A stretch of DNA of 64,000 nucleotides, taken from the NCBI RefSeq assembly GCF_954871325.1, contig NC_088778.1, positions 25,405,120 to 25,469,119 on the forward strand, given 5' to 3'. The notes under the pieces were generated by a model. It ran no database searches. It worked only from the letters and a program-made list of their open reading frames with translations, and was not told where the DNA came from. The position numbers were made by a program, and so were the translations under genes. Shown here one piece after another: positions 11,532 to 24,368 of this stretch. Within the stretch, counting starts at the first letter, position 1. Every line of letters starts with the position of its first letter. This DNA comes from Gordionus sp. m RMFG-2023 (Eukaryota > Nematomorpha > Gordioida > Chordodea > Parachordodidae).

Positions 11532-13724
11532 GTAATTATTTCTTTTTGTCATTTTATAATTTAGTCTTCAGTGGCTAGCCTTATATATATTTTTTTTGAA
11601 GAACAAAGATTTTTGATCATTACCTAAAAATGTAAAAAATCTTTTTATCCTTTAGTAATTTTAATGCAAAAAAAATTAAGATTATTGTTCAAAAATATTT
11701 TGAAGATTTTTTTGTTCAAACTCGACTCACCAACTTTTATCTTTAAGGCCTGCTTAAATAAACGTTTTGATTAAATAAGAAAATATAAAAAGAAATGGGA
11801 TTATTTAAAAAAATAATTTTTATTTATCACTTATTGACCTCTTTTTTTAAAAATGTACTCTCGTTTTAGAGAGTAGCGCGTCACTACGATACTTTATAAT
11901 TTTAAATATTATATTATAAAAAAAATACTAAAATTTAATTGTAATTTCATAATTAATTTTATAAATTTTTAATTTTAAAGGTTTAAATTATATTTTAAAA
12001 TATAAAATGCCGCCAATAGAGATAATCATGGAAAATAATTTGAAGACGAATACAGATGATAACAACGAAATTTCACTCTTGGAATTTCATTTTCTATAAT
12101 ATGCAAAATATATTGAACTTAATATAAAAGAAATTAATACTACAATAAATCAAAAAGCTTCAATCTAAAAAACATTTAAAAGTATAATTCATAAATTTTA
12201 ATAAAAATTATTATTTACTGTTTTTAAATTTAGAATGTCCACACCTGAAATTTCAGACATCCAATAAACCAAATTCAAACTAAATTTTATAATCGTGCAA
12301 CATCAGAACTAGTTAGAATTGGCAAGTCGGTCAATTGACCGGTCAAATTCGGTCAAACTGTATTTATATAATGAACTAATATGTATAAGCATATTTATCT
12401 ATCTAATTTATTTAAAAATTATTTTAAAATATATTTGTATCATCTAGGCATCGATTTAATTATAATTTTATATAAAAATATAAAATTTTCATATTAAAAT
12501 ATTATGAATTTTTCTCATTATTAATTTAATTGAATCTAAATATATAAATAAAAATTTTAACTTAAGCATAGTTTGTTGCCAATTTATATTACATTATGTA
12601 CAATTATCCAAACAAGATGGGCATTACTAATAAAATATAATGAGCAAATACAAATAAGCAACAAAGCTCTGAAAGCAGTTGTTGAAGAAGTTGGATATTT
12701 TTCCGAGAATACCAATAATATATAATATATTAAATTATATATTTTGAACAAAAAATTTAAAATTTTAAACTATTCATAAAAACATTTAGCTATCTTGATC
12801 TTGGCTCACGTAAAAAATGAGATACTTAATTTAGAAACACATAATACAATCATGTCTATGATTTTATAATTTTCCAACCTTAAGAAAAAATATTAAAGAA
12901 GATTAGTTTGAAAAAGAAAACATCAAATACATGTGCTCACACTGCACTGTTGATTATTGATCCCCAATATAAGGGGAATCTTATTTGAGTTTCATATGAC
13001 ATATACAAAAATTAGTCTTTATAAAAGAGATGATCATCAAAATATATTAAGTGATATCATAAATTTCAGAAGTAAAAGCGGCGTATAGCCAAATTATGTA
13101 GAAACCAGTAACTTTCATAAAAAACAATCAGATTTCGGGCTCAAGTTGTTGTAATGGGCTTTGTTCACTTTTAATATTAAGAGAAATGTCTAAGAAATCA
13201 GATTGAAGATCTCGACTCGACAACCAGAAAATTGATAGGAGTATATCATAACCTAAGATTGATTAAAAAATGTTAAAGAAAATAAGATTGAATATAAATT
13301 AGACCAATGTTCTGCCATGGAGAGCGAAACATTAATTATAGATTTTTTTATAATTGATACAGTTCAGACAAAATTTTTTTCGTCGTTTTAATCAATTTGA
13401 ATTATCTCCTGGTAAAGAGGTCTTGCCGAGAGATAGAAAGGGAAAGTCTAATATCAGATTTACCAGATGTCTCTTTGCACAACAGCATATTGTTGGAACT
13501 AGTAGAAGGTAAAATAAAATATTCACGTTCTAATCTATTCATTAACTGGATTCAAAAAGCACTTAAATAGGCGAATGGTAACGTTTACTAATCTAATACC
13601 CAACAAAGATTCATTAGCTAATAAATCCTCTTGATATATATTTTAATAAGTATACTCAAATGAACGTTTTAGATAATTTTTCTTATATAAAAAAATTAAA
13701 AAATCGTATCACAATGTCCTCAAG

Positions 13725-16700
13725 CAGTGGCGTAGGCATGGATGGGTTATGGGTTCAACCCCCCCCCTATGAAAAATATGGAAATTTTTTAAAAAAATTT
13801 TAATTTTAATTTACGTAATTGATAATATAAATGTTTAAAAACACCTATTTTTATGTTTTTAAATTATAAATAATTATTTTGATTTACAGTATTTGTTTAA
13901 TTATTTATATAAATTTTAAATTATTTTTAAATGAAAAAAATCTACTTTGTCAATCATTATGAAAAAACAAGCATATTTTTTTAGTGATGTAAACATTTCT
14001 AAAAAAATCGAACGCGTTCAACGTTCATTGACAAAAATCGAACGCGTTCACGTTGTTCAAGTTCATGTTCAAAAAAAAGGAACGTGTTCACGTTCATAAA
14101 ACTGTTCAAAATTTTATGATAAATTTTTTTTAAATTTAATTTAATATAAATAAACTTATATTTTTTAATACAATATATTTTAGCCATGTTAACAAATAAT
14201 ATAGTTTTATTTGATAATATAATTATAAATAAAATAAAATATAATATAATATAGCGAATAAAAAGATATTTTTATTTATAAAAAATTTTTCTTATTAAAT
14301 TTTAATAACAATTGTTTTCAAAATATTTAACTGATAGACAGGAACACTTGGCAGCTAATACGGCATTAGCCTAAAAACTCGCTCTACAGGTGCAGATAAG
14401 GGGATTGCGGTATTATACCTAATGAACAGCTCTTTTAACGTAGAGAATTAATTAAATACATATTGTTTGTTATTTGCAAAAAATTGAGATAAGTTATCCT
14501 CATCCAATCCATTCTCTACTTTCGACAAGAAAAAAGGATATCTCGAAATTAACAGTTCTCTAGGGTTTTCAAAGCATTTTTTTCAATAACGCTATAAGTT
14601 TATTTTTAATAGGTTCGTTCTGTGGAAGTTTTATCTATGGCCATTGAAATTAGAATTCTGGATGTATAATTGCAGAAAGAACATATTGATCCTTATATAT
14701 ATGTTCAAATCCTTAAAAAAATAAAATATATGTAATTAATTGGGAGTGATATGTTTAATACCTTTTATTAATCCCATTTAATACGGCGTCTATCAATGGT
14801 TGACCATATTTAAAGCCACTAATTTTTTTAATTTTAAAATAACTATCGTTTTTGTTAAGGTAAAATATCCCAAATGCATTATTTCTTCAAATTTAATGAT
14901 TTAACTTAGTTATATCATATAAAATCAAATAATTAATATTAAAATCAAATGTCGTTTTAAATTGGAACCTGAAGATTTTGACAATATAATACTTTTTGGC
15001 CACATTTTACACTTGGTAAGCATTGGATTAGTTCCTCTAATATAGGATGTTAATGTAAAATATTTATCATATTTGGCCATAGTAATGATATTTCATCTGA
15101 TTTTGGATTTTCAGAATCAGATGATGAGGATTAAATAATAATATCCATGTTTATGCTAGTCTATTAAATTAAAATATAAACAATAAAATTCAAACTAATA
15201 AACTATAATAATGGTGTGTTAAAAAAAATTGAAATGTGAAAAGGAAATACACAGCCGATTAAAAAATATAAATAATACATTTTTTTTAAAAAATCGGTAA
15301 TATTAAATTTTTCAAATAAATAAAAATAAAAATATTTTTAAAATTGAACGAACGTTAAATTCCAACACATTCGTCATAAAAAAGGAACGCGTTCAAGTTC
15401 AAAGTTCGTTAAAATAAAAAGGAACGCCGTTCATAATTTTTTTCAAAAAAACGAACTTCGTTTACGAACGCGTTTATTTTGAACGCGTTCGTTTACAACA
15501 CTATATTTTTTCCTATTTCAATAAATATTAAAAACAGATATAATTCCTCAATTAAATAAAATATAAACATATCAAAGCTACAACCACATCACATCAAGTC
15601 TCATATTTTAAATGATGATAGGATTTTTTATAACGATCGTTTATTTAATTTTTAAATTGCTTTCGTGCTTCTAAAATCTTTGTTTTATCTTGTTTTATAT
15701 TATTTAAATTACTTCTATATTTATTAAACAAACTGAAAAAAAAATAATATCTATGAAGATCATAGAATCATAAGATTCAACAATTCCTTGTAAGGGAAAG
15801 TGAAACTTTAATGTATTCTGATCAAATTGATTTTTGATAATTAAAAATTCCGTATTTAAGATTCAGCCTATGCAAAGATTTTTATTTCCTTATAACTGGT
15901 TTTTACTTATTGGCTGAAAAAAATATTGATTTATGAACTACTAAGTATTAATCATGCATTAGATATTGTTCATTTCTTCTATAATTTAATTTTCCTTCTA
16001 GCATGATCTTAATTTTGGTGATTTTTTTTATTTTGTCAAAAAGGTTTTTCTAAAGGGGTTGTAGCATTTAAGAAGTATGAAATACGCACTAATTATTGAC
16101 ATAAATTTGCGAGATAATGCTTCCAGATGTTTATAGTCAGTTTTTGGGTTCATAATTCGTTTACTTTTTTTAATGGCTGGCGAAATTGATTAAGGAATTA
16201 GTATGGCACCAAATATTAACGAAACCAGATAGTTAGAACTTCTATATTCTCCATTCTGGCATGATGCTAATTTTGACAATTTTTTATTTTTTATCAATAA
16301 TTCTATTCATCTTTAAACCAATTACCAAAAAAATAAAGCAATAAAATATACTAAGAGAAATAAAATTAAAAAAGTTTTTCATCTTGGTTTCTTTTCGTGG
16401 TTCTCATATTTGAATAAATTGAAAGTATTAGTCAGGCGATAAATATGAGCCAGCGATATATATATATAGTCTTTATATATATTCCATTTTAGCGCTTATA
16501 TCTATTTTGGCAATTTTCTTTCTTTATACTGATTACTAAGTCTGATTAAATTAATATACAATTATAATCAAACATTGATAAAATTTACTCAATAAATGTT
16601 TTCAGTCACTTTTTAATATTATGGTTGGCCAAAATCTTGTTACTAATAATTTTTTCCTTTACACTGGTATTCTGTTAAATTAAAACGCTATAAAGCATAA

Positions 16701-16830
16701 AACATTGCCATATTTTAGAATTAGGGCTTGTTCAGCCAACTTTAACGGAGAAGACCACCGAAAAATCATTAATATATAAGAATTTCTTACCCCCTCCCCT
16801 TCCCATTAAAAAATTCTGGCTACGCCACTA
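13725..16830. mobile_element. hAT family B element (CAGTGGCGTAG ends), middle layer
   Basis: It begins CAGTGGCGTAGGCATGG and ends ...TGGCTACGCCACTA, an inverted pair shared with the MITE at 31184-31566. Flanking 8-mers TCCTCAAG (13717-13724) and CCCTCAAG (16831-16838) differ at one base, which fixes the borders. Near the left end is a C run in a GGGTTCAACCCC context; near the right end CCCCTCCCC. No family B transposase is recognisable inside; most of its bulk is AT-rich DNA plus the younger element at 13982-15503. It is inserted in the C-terminal coding part of the family A relic. Confidence 0.8.
13982..15503 (-). mobile_element. hAT family C element, innermost layer
   Basis: A 1522-bp element with ends TAGTGATGTAAAC and GTTTACAACACTA and an exact 8-bp target duplication TATTTTTT (13974-13981 and 15504-15511). 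Both ends carry clusters of GAACGCGTTC-like palindromic words. On the minus strand a transposase relic is visible: a BED finger (C-x2-C, then SSGSNLKRHL) near 14950-15010, an LIDAVLNGINKR segment near 14790, and the dimerisation signature SAPVERAF near 14360. Several stops and shifts make it non-functional. The intact duplication and ends suggest it is the youngest layer of the nest. Confidence 0.85.
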
Positions 16831-17114
16831 CCCTCAAGTACCACTGTTGGGCAATTATTTGGTAAAGCAAAGCTTACACTTTTTTTTTATCAAAGCTCTA
16901 GATTTGGAGATGATAATATATAAAGATGATTTTATTATTAAAATCCAATAAAAAATAAATAAATAAAACATATATTTTAGATTTTTAATCATATTTTTTT
17001 AACTTGTTTGAATTGAAATGTTAATTTTATGGAAATAGATCAAAAATATAATATATTAAATTTTTATTTATAAAGTAGCATAAAAAGGTAGCTAATGGCG
17101 CGCTATCTTACTTG

Positions 17115-19976
17115 CCAAATAGCATTAACGATAATTGAATTGATAAAAAATTCTTTTGTAAACAATATTCAAAATTTTATATACAAAAAAAAAATTCATT
17201 CATAAATAATGAAGTAATAAATAATAGGTATAAAAATAATTTATCATCACATTAAATAAAGATCGATGAAGTCATTTATCGGTCCTAAATATCAAAAATT
17301 GCATAAATTATATCGCGCAACAATGGAGTAGCCCTAAATCAGCTAGGGAGGCTGAAGGGGAAAGCAAATTTTTTTAAATTTAAAACAGTTCAAAATAACT
17401 CACAATTATTTATTTTATCAATCAGTCATCCTTTTCCTTTCTCATATTTTTCAATCTACTAAATTTATTTAAACGCTTCAATATTTATTAAAATTAATTA
17501 AATCTTTATAGAATAAAATATAATTTTTAGGGAAATGGGGGATACATTTCTATAAAAAGATGGTTTAAATATTTTGTAACCAAGTATATTTTGTAGCCAA
17601 GTATGAATATTTTATAATATAGAGAAATACCATTCAAAGAAAATAAAGACCCTTTAAATTGCATTTTTCTCAATAGAAAGGGTACCAGATAATTCAGATT
17701 TTGATTGACGTTTTGTTTAAAAAACATTTACTTTAATTTGACATATACTACATTTAAAATTTAAATATTTTTTATGTACCTTCCCTTATTCATTGTTATA
17801 ATAAAATACAAACTATGTAGTTCGCTTAATTTAAATCAATTTTATTTTACATATTTACTTGACAAATAAATAGTGGATCTCTTATTTAGATTGGAGCCAG
17901 AAGAATCTTTTTCTTATACTCAGGTTTGATTCAGCTTAGATTTTTTTTGATTTATCAGGCCTTAGCCTGAACTGAATTTTATTTTTAGTTTGAGGCTCGA
18001 ATAATTTATATACATTTATATGAAAGATATAAATTAAATGTTTTATTTTTATAAAATAGAATAAAAATAAAAATCACTTAGTGTCCGAATTCCAGAGAGC
18101 ATCTGATTATCACATTTTTTGCAATAAAAACAAGATAAATAAATTAATTCCTAATTTCTAATCTGCTTTATTTATCTTAGAAAAGCAGGTGTATTTTTAC
18201 AAAATGACTTTCGCATTAATAAATTACCAATTTATATTTTCTCAAACCAAATTACACAGAAATTACGCATCGTTTTGTTTTATTAATCCTATGTTCCATA
18301 ATCAAAATACTGCACTTTAATTACCGTTTGCTATAAAACGCGTTGTCAATGAGTCGTAATCTCCGTGAAACAATGAGAGAGCGTGCGCTAACAATAGAAT
18401 TTTTGTTTGATTATTATCAAATATGGCCAGGCTGGAAAACGAATATTTGTTTTACGCATGCTAGCCCTGTAAATAAGCACCTTTGCACTTTGAAAGTCTC
18501 TAAATTATATTTTATTGATTTTTTTATAATTTTAAAATACATCTTCCTATAGCAGGACGTAACTATCATATATGATATCAATATCGATTTATTAAGTTAT
18601 GAGAAATAACGCATTATATTATTTATGCAGTATTGTTTGGAATTTTTAAAAATATACTTTTTTGGTCAATACTATCCCACTCCTACCCGCACTCCTTCTC
18701 ACACTATTTATTTTTACTCCTGTTTCTAGTGATATCCTAGTCATTTTCTGAATTTTAGACTCTTCTTTACACAAAATATTTAGAATATAAAAAGCTAAGA
18801 ATTTGCGATTTTATTTTTCCCAATTTCAAGATATTTTTGTCTAATTTTTTTAATATTTGGAGATTATTTGTTCAAGGGATTATAATCAGAGGTAGATATG
18901 TGAAGGAATTTATAATAGGGTAAAAATTTTTGTTCATAAATACCCCTGATAAAAATTATCTAAAATGAAAACGGAAGAATTACACCTAACAATTTTTAAT
19001 ATTTTTCTTATAGTAAGTTGATATTTTTTATGATTTTTAATAGATATTCAGGAATGTTTCTCCATTGCTATTACATATTAGTCGCAAACTAAATGTTACT
19101 CAAAAATATAAATTATATTAAAAAATCAAAACTTTTTATATATGTATAAATAATTTAACTAGTAAAACGACTGAGACCAGAAAAATTAAATCTTGAGAGA
19201 AAAAATGTTTTTTTTTAAATTTGAAAATTACACATTTATCAGAGTTATCAAAAAATACTTGGCCTTAATAATGTATGAAGATTCCGATAAATTTTAAGAT
19301 AAAATTAACTTGCTGTGATTTTAAATTTTGATTGATTCTGAATTTCAAACTTTCAACAAAATGTAAATTGACATTTTTGATCATAACTATTTCAAATATG
19401 AACAAAGAAAATTTTATTTTTATTCTAATTAAAAAAATTTTTAACCGTAGAAGTGTAAAAGTTTATAAATCTTTTTTAATTAATATAAATTTCCAAATAT
19501 GTATGGGAGTTTTATTTTTTTGATAATATTAGATAATCAAATCAAATTTTTTAAACCTGAGACCAAAAAATTTTTGATACTTTTTAATTTTTTTGCGAGA
19601 TAAAATGTTTAAATTTTAAAAAATTTTAATCTTTCCTAATGGGCCCATTAAAAGATGTTTCGCGCCACTAACCTCGATACTCACACAACAGTTACATATA
19701 TATTATACTTCGTACTGTATTATTTTATATTATACATTAGTAATATGATGCGATTAATATATGTTTTTATATTTCTGACATAGTGGAGCACGCTTTGCCA
19801 TGCTTTTTGAAATAATCTTCAAGGTTAACTTACCTTCATATTTAATGAAAATTATATAATATTGTCACTTTTTGTTTTAATCAAAATAAAATATATTTTT
19901 GAATATGGCCATTTCCATTTGTCTAACAGGCAACGTTTAGCATTTCGCGATAACTTATATTTAGTACGGTTAAAAA
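17115..19976. other. Intergenic stretch upstream of the ZNRD2 homolog
   Basis: No gene or bounded element was found in this 2.9 kb. Short frames at 17527-17727 (-), 18343-18552 (+) and 19332-19523 (+) resemble no family and look like chance frames. The promoter of the ZNRD2 homolog should lie near the right edge, but no convincing core element stands out. Confidence 0.4.
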
Positions 19977-22900
19977 ATGTTTCAAAATAAATCTGATTCT
20001 CAAAAGCGTTCAGATAAAATATCCAAATTATTGGGGGATTATTTGCTTAAAAGATATGTGATGCTGGGATCAACCTGTACTAAATGTGATGTAATAAATT
20101 TTTATATATTTGTAGGCTATAAAAAATTCTATAATTTATTAATATTTTTATATAGGTTATTTATAGTCAAAATTATAATATATCTTAAAATAGGGAGTGT
20201 TTAATTTTTAATAATGGGGTTGACTAACTGAATTACAATCAAAAAAAATAAAATATAATTATTTTAAGCATCTCTACATGATCTTGATTGCAAAATTAAG
20301 TTAAAAAACATGAATAAGCTACCAAAAAACTAAATAATTGTACAAGTAAATTGTTAAAAACTTATTAGGTAAAAAATTATCCATTTATACAGCTGCTACG
20401 TAAGATGATAAATCTTAATAAAAATATGGGGGGGGGGGAGGATTGGTGTTATCTCTAATGATGGTCTATGATTATATTATGTAATGTAATATAGCACCTC
20501 TAAATACATCTGTTGTTATAGTTTTTGAAAACACCTTTTTTACAAAAATATATGAAGTTTTTAAAATCTCCTATAACTAGGTATTTCTACCACAGGGCTA
20601 GATGGGAGGTGGATAAAACACAACTTCCTTTTTAAAATGGAAAGGGGGGGGGGTGAAAGAACTATTATCTTTAGAGGAGGAGAAGAGTAAATGAATATAA
20701 AGGATGCTAATTTGATTTAGACTTGATTCTTTTGCTAATTTAGATTTCTACCATTTTTCCTAATTTAGATTTCCTTGCTAATCTAATATATATATATATA
20801 CAAAAGCTGGCCTTTAATGGCTTAGAAAAACAAAACAAAAAATTGAGTTTTTATAATCCAATAAAGTAACATTGATGAAAGTTAAATTTTGTTCTTAACT
20901 CTCCTTTCTTGAAAATATGAATTTGACTGTCTAGAGCTATAACTTAGAGAGCTTGATTGATTCAATATTAATTAGATTAATAATTTTGACTATAAAAAAA
21001 ACAATAATAAAATAGGTAATGAATAAAATAAAAAACCTTATATCTTGTTAGATGTTGCTAAAGGTAACATCTGCATATAACATTTTTTTGTTAGGATTGC
21101 TATTATCACATTTGGATATAAATATTTATAAAAAATAATAATAGGAAAGGCATCTGATGGCCTTTCAATGAATATGTGTATAACTTACTGCATGGATCTA
21201 CACAGAGTTGGACAGGTCATCCAGAAAAAGAATCTAGATAAAAATTCTTTATGAAAAAATGACAACTCAATCCATAAGTTCTTAAAATATGGATATGATA
21301 TTGATGCCAAAAATTCAAATTATAGGAAAATTTTTCTTAAAATCTTTTGCCCATCTTGGGCAGCTTTTAATAAAGGTAGACAATATTTTAAACTTGAATT
21401 TTTATGATAGCCTATGCCCCTTTTAAACATATATAGACAATATACTTTAATATGTTTAATAAAATTTGTGTTGAACCCTTTATCATTTTTATACATGTTT
21501 TACATTCAGCCTTTACATTGTCTTTTTTAACTTTAATTTTATAAATCCATCTAAAATTATAAGATTGGGATTTAATTCAGGAGAACTTATTTCCATAATT
21601 TAAATTTTGATTATCATGACTGTTAGTCATCCTACAAATTAAAAAAATATTGCATAAAATTGTTATATTCTAACGAGTTATGTTTTTATATAAAATTTGA
21701 TCTTTACTTATTTCATTTTGGTGTTGTTATGTTTTATCTATCTATCTTTATATGAGTTATAAATTTTCCAGCTAATTTTGGTTGTCAATATATTTTAAAT
21801 ATGGGGATAAAGAAATTAATACAAGATTTCCTAATAAAATAAGATATATACTGTGATATGTAAAATTTAAACATGAATATTAAAAAGTGTCTATATCTTT
21901 TGTCAAGAAAATGAAAAAGATACAAGATTCTTTTCAGAATAAATTATCCTAGATACAGATACTAGTATCTTGTTAAAAATGTCAAAAAGATATGAGTCCA
22001 TGATACCAAAGGATTTTATATCTTAGGTACAAGTATTAGTAATGCTACCTAACTCTGGACTTAGGTTTGAATGTAGTAGGATATTGTTTCTTTTTCTGAA
22101 ATTAATAAGATGGTAGTATGCTACAGGGTATATATTGTAAATTAGAATTAACCTCTGAATCTATTTGTTAAAAAATATTAAAAATGAGTTACTCATATTT
22201 GCATTTTCAATAAATTCGGTCATTTTTTTTAGTAAATTCCTAAATCTGAATTATGGTAAAGTGATTGAAGGGGTAACAATGTAACACAAATACCTTTTTA
22301 ACCCTTGAGCATAAATACTTTTAACTTGGTGTGAATATGTGTTTTAAATCTAATTTATTGCATATGTTAATCCTTTGAAACTTTCCTGGTTTGAAATATT
22401 TTGCCAAAAAACCGTTTATTATAGGTAAAAGTTAAAGTTCCATCTGATTAAAACTGTAAAAAGATAGTTAATATCTACAGCATATAAAGATATTTTTGAG
22501 TAAAAAGGAAAATAAATATTTTGCTTGGAATAAATTTTATAGTTGCAAAGGAAAAGAATAATTAAATGTATGATGAGCCTAAAATGGACATACTCAAAAT
22601 GTACTATTCAATATTTTGCTCTATAAAATAATATTTTAATAACTTTACCCTGATTAGCCATTTTACTCTGGGTATGGGGTGAAATGGCAAATATCCATAT
22701 AGTTACACACTCAAAATGTACTATTCAATATTTTGTTCTATAAAATAATATTTTAATAACTTTACCCTGATGCTTAGCCATTTTACTCTGGGTATGGGGT
22801 GAAATGGCAAATATCCATTTTTATTTATTTCTCACAGTATTATCAATTTTCTTTTTAATAAACATTTTTTAGACTATTCTACTAAAAACACCTGCTGGGA

Positions 22901-23227
22901 TTGAATATTGCGTTGGATGTTCAGAAATTGATAATACAATACCCGATATAATAACAGGTTTTTTTAAATATTAAATATTGATCAACCAAAAAATATATAT
23001 TTAAAGACAATGATTTTGTGAAAAAATCTACCAATAATCAATCAGATTTAAATGCTCAGGGTGATAATGATGATAAAATATTGAGCCAAATTTTGAAAAA
23101 CAAAATAGTGCAAATATCACAAAAGCTTGAAAGAGAGAAAGATTTAGACAATCAAATTAAAATATTGCAGATAATTAAATTATGCTTCGAAAATTTGGCA
23201 GATAACACAAAATGTATGAATTCTTAA
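19977..23227 (+). CDS. ZNRD2: ZNRD2 (SSSCA1/p27) homolog, three exons
   Basis: Exons 19977-20090, 22873-22957 and 23007-23227 join in phase (0, then 1) with GT...AG introns of 2782 and 49 nt to give 139 aa. Exon 1 encodes the conserved N-terminal block ISKLLGDYLLKRYVMLGSTC (compare RISRLMGDYLLRGYRMLGET in human). C34-x2-C37 and, in exon 2, C51-x2-C54 (YCVGCSEID) form the zinc ribbon typical of ZNRD2. Exon 3 ends in a helical segment (KIVQISQKLE, then IIKLCFENLA) matching the family's C-terminal helix. The human protein is 199 aa; this one lacks most of the variable linker. ZNRD2 is known as the anti-centromere autoantigen p27, and its cellular role is still poorly defined. No defect was seen. 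It is convergent with the minus-strand gene ending at 23413, with 185 bp between the stop codons. Confidence 0.9.
22592..22818. repeat. Two-copy tandem repeat in ZNRD2 intron 1
   Basis: Two nearly identical blocks of about 108 bp (22592-22698 and 22709-22818, spacing 117 bp) both contain ACTCAAAATGTACTATTCAA and GGGTATGGGGTGAAATGGC. It is a recent local duplication just upstream of the exon 2 acceptor. Confidence 0.85.
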
Positions 23228-23412
23228 ATATTGTATATATTTGTAAAAGATTGTTTAACCATACATGCTTTTTTATTGTAAAATGTATATTGAAAACAAT
23301 ACTGTAAAAAATTTTGTATAAAATTACATAAAACGATTGTAGACATTCACTATTCCTGACAATCAGTTTGACTATTTAAATAATTGTTTAAAATATAAAA
23401 AGTTAATAATTC

Positions 23413-24368
23413 TTAATACAAATGTAACCACTCTTTATAATCATAGCTTTGCTTAATTTTTGAAATATTATTTATTTTGAGTGAATCAAGTTGGCCACAA
23501 ATGGGAGTAATATTAGAATTTACATATTGCAATTGATTAGGCATTAAATTATTGAATTCATTTTCTGCTATGTCCTCTTTACCATCTTCAAGTATACAAA
23601 AGTCATCAGAAGAAAAAGATGGGCTACTGTGTGTTGAATGCCTTCTGGAGGTCATATCATGTTTCCCAATAATTTCAAATGTATCATGCAAAGGCATATT
23701 ATTTAAATTGTAAGTTAAATCTACATTATGTAGTTCCTGAGACATAGGTTCATCTTTAACTGTGTCCTGAAATTCAGTTGACATCAATGGCTGATTCTGA
23801 TCCTTTATTATATTAAAAGTAAGTTTTAATATTGGTTTAATACTTGATCAGTATTATTTATTACTTTTTGAGATGAAGATATCCATTCATCATTTGGAGA
23901 TGATAATATTGATTTGAAAACAGAATTATAATTAAATTTGTTATTATACATAGAATTTTTGTAATCAATTGAGTTGGTTAAAATTTTAGAAAATAATTGA
24001 TATTGCTCAATAATATCAGCCTAATATAATTAAGTATATAAAATTTTAATTTAATAAACTTTAAATTTTTTAGTAGAATTCTCATTAACTTTGTCATCAC
24101 AAGCTCTCTTATCACTAAAAATAAGATATATAATTTTAAAAAAAAATAAAATACTTTTGATCAGAGATATTAAGTGAATTATTTAATACATATTTTGTTA
24201 ATGTTTGAGATTCATTTTCCTAAAAAATAAATAGAATATTAATATAAGCAAGATTTTTACTTTAATTGAAGTTTTTATGTCATTTATCAAATTATACATA
24301 TTATTGCACAAGAGAAATAAATTATTTAAAATTGAATCTAAACATTGATTAGATGAGTTTAAATGCAT
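23413..24368 (-). CDS. Unidentified five-exon gene with LIR-like motif
   Basis: Minus-strand exons 24368-24261, 24219-24155, 24114-24060, 24020-23844 and 23802-23413 join without a stop. The introns are 40-45 nt (GT...AG) with consistent phases (0, 2, 0, 0), giving 264 aa from the first in-exon ATG (MHLNSSNQ). That agreement across five exons makes a real gene very likely. The protein is polar, rich in Asn/Ser/Asp, with no transmembrane segment and no domain I recognise. Near residue 205 the string SSPSFSSDDFCILEDG holds F-C-I-L after two Asp, fitting the LC3-interacting-region pattern [WFY]-x-x-[LIV] with an acidic/serine flank. ATG13 has DDFVMI at a comparable place; that kinship is speculation. 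The true start may lie in a further upstream exon, since the frame stays open a few codons before the ATG. No defect was seen. Confidence 0.75.

Larger units (their letters stand above)
11860..17114 (+). mobile_element. hAT family A relic, outermost layer of a nest
   Basis: The outer ends read GAGAGTAGCGCGTCACTACG on the left and, from the right, AAGATAGCGCGCCATTAGCT, an imperfect inverted pair. Transposase traces on the plus strand are a start like that of the second family A copy at 36605 (near 12007), a TRW segment near 12620, an ALL-x-DPxYKG segment near 12940-12970, and the dimerisation block with SRFGDDNI near 16890-16920. The gene has many stops and frame changes and is dead. A younger element (13725-16830) cuts it just before the dimerisation block. 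The exact ends and target duplication could not be fixed. Confidence 0.65.

Noticed and set aside
13999-14187. Minus-strand frame of 62 codons
   Set aside because: Made of the GAACGCGTTC repeats at the end of hAT family C, not a separate gene.
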